Part shown: piece by piece, positions 5,952 to 7,046 of the stretch
Numbering within the stretch: position 1 is the stretch's first letter
Layout of the letters: each line of letters begins with the position of its first letter
DNA from: CAIZGX01 sp044354975
GTDB lineage: Bacteria; Bacteroidota; Bacteroidia; Flavobacteriales_D; Sanyastnellaceae
Direction of reading: 5' to 3'
DNA length: 7,046 nt
NCBI GenBank assembly: GCA_044354975.1
Contig: JBIKZA010000083.1
Location: 1-7,046, forward strand
The notes under the pieces: generated by a model
What the model was told of the DNA's origin: nothing
Seen by the model: the letters and a program-made list of their open reading frames with translations, nothing else
Database searches by the model: none
Position numbers and translations under genes: made by a program

Positions 5952-7046
5952 TCAGAATAATAAAAAGCCAGCCGGACCTAACAATCCGATGAGGGGTGGA
6001 TTTAGTTTCTATTGGATTTACGCGGTTATAGCGATCGTGTTGATTGGATTAATGGTATTCAATGGCAGTTCAGATGGCTCTGAAACGAATTACGCTCAGG
6101 TTAAGTCTTGGGCGGAGAGTAATTACATTGCCCGCGTTGAATACAACGGCTCAACAGGAAAGGTGTATTTAGATTCACTTGGAAAAGCGAATTTGAAAGG
6201 TCAGTATCCCGAGCAAAAAGGTGTCATGGGAACCCGTCAGGGTAGTGACTTTTGGTTCAACATTCCACCGAGTGAGCATTTTATTGACGAATTGCATGCC
6301 TTAGGTCCGGTTCATAATTTCGAAGTGAAATTTCAACCGCCAAATGAAACCGCTCAGAGTTTGCTGTGGTGGTTAATTGCCTTGGGGGTAATGATTGCTG
6401 CTTGGACATTTATCATGCGTCGCATGGGCGGCGGCGGCGGTGGTGGCGGTGGTGGTCAGATATTTAACATTGGAAAGAGCAAAGCTCAATTATTCGAGAA
6501 AGGAAAAGGAACCAATGTGACTTTTGCTGATGTTGCCGGACTGGAAGGAGCAAAAGAGGAAGTTGAAGAGATTGTAGATTTCTTAAAGCATCCAAAAAAA
6601 TATACTGAGTTAGGAGCGAAGATTCCGAAGGGAGCTTTGTTGGTAGGACCTCCAGGAACAGGAAAGACCTTGTTGGCGAAAGCCGTTGCGGGTGAAGCGC
6701 AGGTTCCGTTCTTTTCATTGTCAGGTTCCGATTTTGTTGAAATGTTTGTTGGTGTTGGAGCAAGCCGTGTGCGTGATTTATTCCGTCAAGCGAAGGAGAA
6801 GGCACCCGCAATTATATTTATCGATGAGATTGATGCGATTGGACGTGCAAGGAGCAAGAATGTAAACTTTGGTGGCAACGATGAGCGCGAGAATACGCTG
6901 AATCAGCTGTTAACTGAAATGGATGGGTTCGGAACTAATTCAGGAATTATTATTCTTGCTGCTACGAACCGTGCAGATATTTTAGACAAGGCCTTGATGC
7001 GTGCTGGTCGATTTGATCGTCAGATATATGTAGACATGCCTGATGT
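5944..7046 (+). CDS. ftsH: ATP-dependent zinc metalloprotease FtsH (partial, C-terminus beyond right edge)
   Basis: Membrane-anchored AAA+ protease that degrades misfolded membrane proteins and selected regulators. 367 codons are visible. Order: short basic N-terminus; first membrane helix about 22-40; extracytoplasmic domain about 41-137; second membrane helix about 140-159; ten glycines at 162-171; then the AAA+ domain with Walker A GPPGTGKT (235-242), pore motif MFVGVG (267-272), Walker B IIFIDE (290-295) and the second region of homology at 341-359, including arginine-finger candidates Arg356 and Arg359. The HExxH zinc protease domain must lie beyond the window. ATG at 5944-5946 lies inside the end of rsfS (ATGAGTGA, 8-nt overlap) and has no Shine-Dalgarno, suggesting translation coupled to rsfS. 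A later ATG at 5989 would also precede the first helix but is less likely. Confidence 0.96.
   Translation, partial: MSDQNNKKPAGPNNPMRGGFSFYWIYAVIAIVLIGLMVFNGSSDGSETNYAQVKSWAESNYIARVEYNGSTGKVYLDSLGKANLKGQYPEQKGVMGTRQGSDFWFNIPPSEHFIDELHALGPVHNFEVKFQPPNETAQSLLWWLIALGVMIAAWTFIMRRMGGGGGGGGGGQIFNIGKSKAQLFEKGKGTNVTFADVAGLEGAKEEVEEIVDFLKHPKKYTELGAKIPKGALLVGPPGTGKTLLAKAVAGEAQVPFFSLSGSDFVEMFVGVGASRVRDLFRQAKEKAPAIIFIDEIDAIGRARSKNVNFGGNDERENTLNQLLTEMDGFGTNSGIIILAATNRADILDKALMRAGRFDRQIYVDMPD
6427..6456 (+). repeat. Poly-glycine codon run (GGC/GGT) x10 in ftsH
   Basis: Ten Gly codons in a row, four GGC then a GGT/GGC mix, encode the flexible linker between the second membrane helix and the AAA+ domain. 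Glycine-rich linkers at this point are familiar in Bacteroidota FtsH proteins. The trinucleotide run is prone to slippage, which would change linker length without shifting frame. Confidence 0.85.

Noticed and set aside
1..7046. Mobile element, defence system, CRISPR array, tRNA or rRNA
   Set aside because: Nearly every base lies in a recognised housekeeping or metabolic gene; no transposase, integrase, spaced repeat array or structured RNA gene was seen.

Overview
The window looks like an ordinary chromosomal segment of a Bacteroidota bacterium, probably Flavobacteriales or a relative. The reasons are: the rsfS-ftsH pair beside a divergent birA, an arrangement I know from flavobacterial genomes; starts without a clear Shine-Dalgarno; a TACCTTTG box that fits the Bacteroidota -7 consensus TAnnTTTG; and the protein styles (FtsH with a poly-Gly linker, a BirA loop with Q after GKG). 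GC looks moderate, about low 40s % by eye. The assignment comes from recognition, not from a database search.

Layout. Positions 1-4471 are read leftwards and hold a compact fatty-acid beta-oxidation operon: a 783-residue 3-hydroxyacyl-CoA dehydrogenase/enoyl-CoA hydratase (fadN-like), then a thiolase (fadA-like) 4 nt later, then an acyl-CoA dehydrogenase (fadE-like) 10 nt later, cut by the left window edge. Together they supply all four reactions of the beta-oxidation spiral: FadE oxidises acyl-CoA, FadN hydrates and oxidises again, and FadA cleaves off acetyl-CoA. The order matches the Bacillus subtilis fadNAE operon. Upstream on the same strand, 49 nt away, is birA (4521-5252), a biotin-protein ligase without a DNA-binding domain.

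Positions 5253-5333 are a short divergent intergenic region with a probable rightward promoter and a small inverted repeat. Rightwards follow rsfS (5334-5951), a ribosomal silencing factor with an unusual 82-residue Lys/Ala/Pro tail made of five 12-residue repeats, and ftsH (from 5944, overlapping rsfS by 8 nt), the membrane AAA+ protease, cut by the right edge after its ATPase motifs and before its protease domain.

Coding density is very high. No stretch over 300 bases lacks a gene, and I see no RNA genes, CRISPR arrays, insertion sequences, phage genes or convincing terminators. I find no evidence of a new multi-gene system. The most unusual item is the repeat-built basic tail on RsfS.
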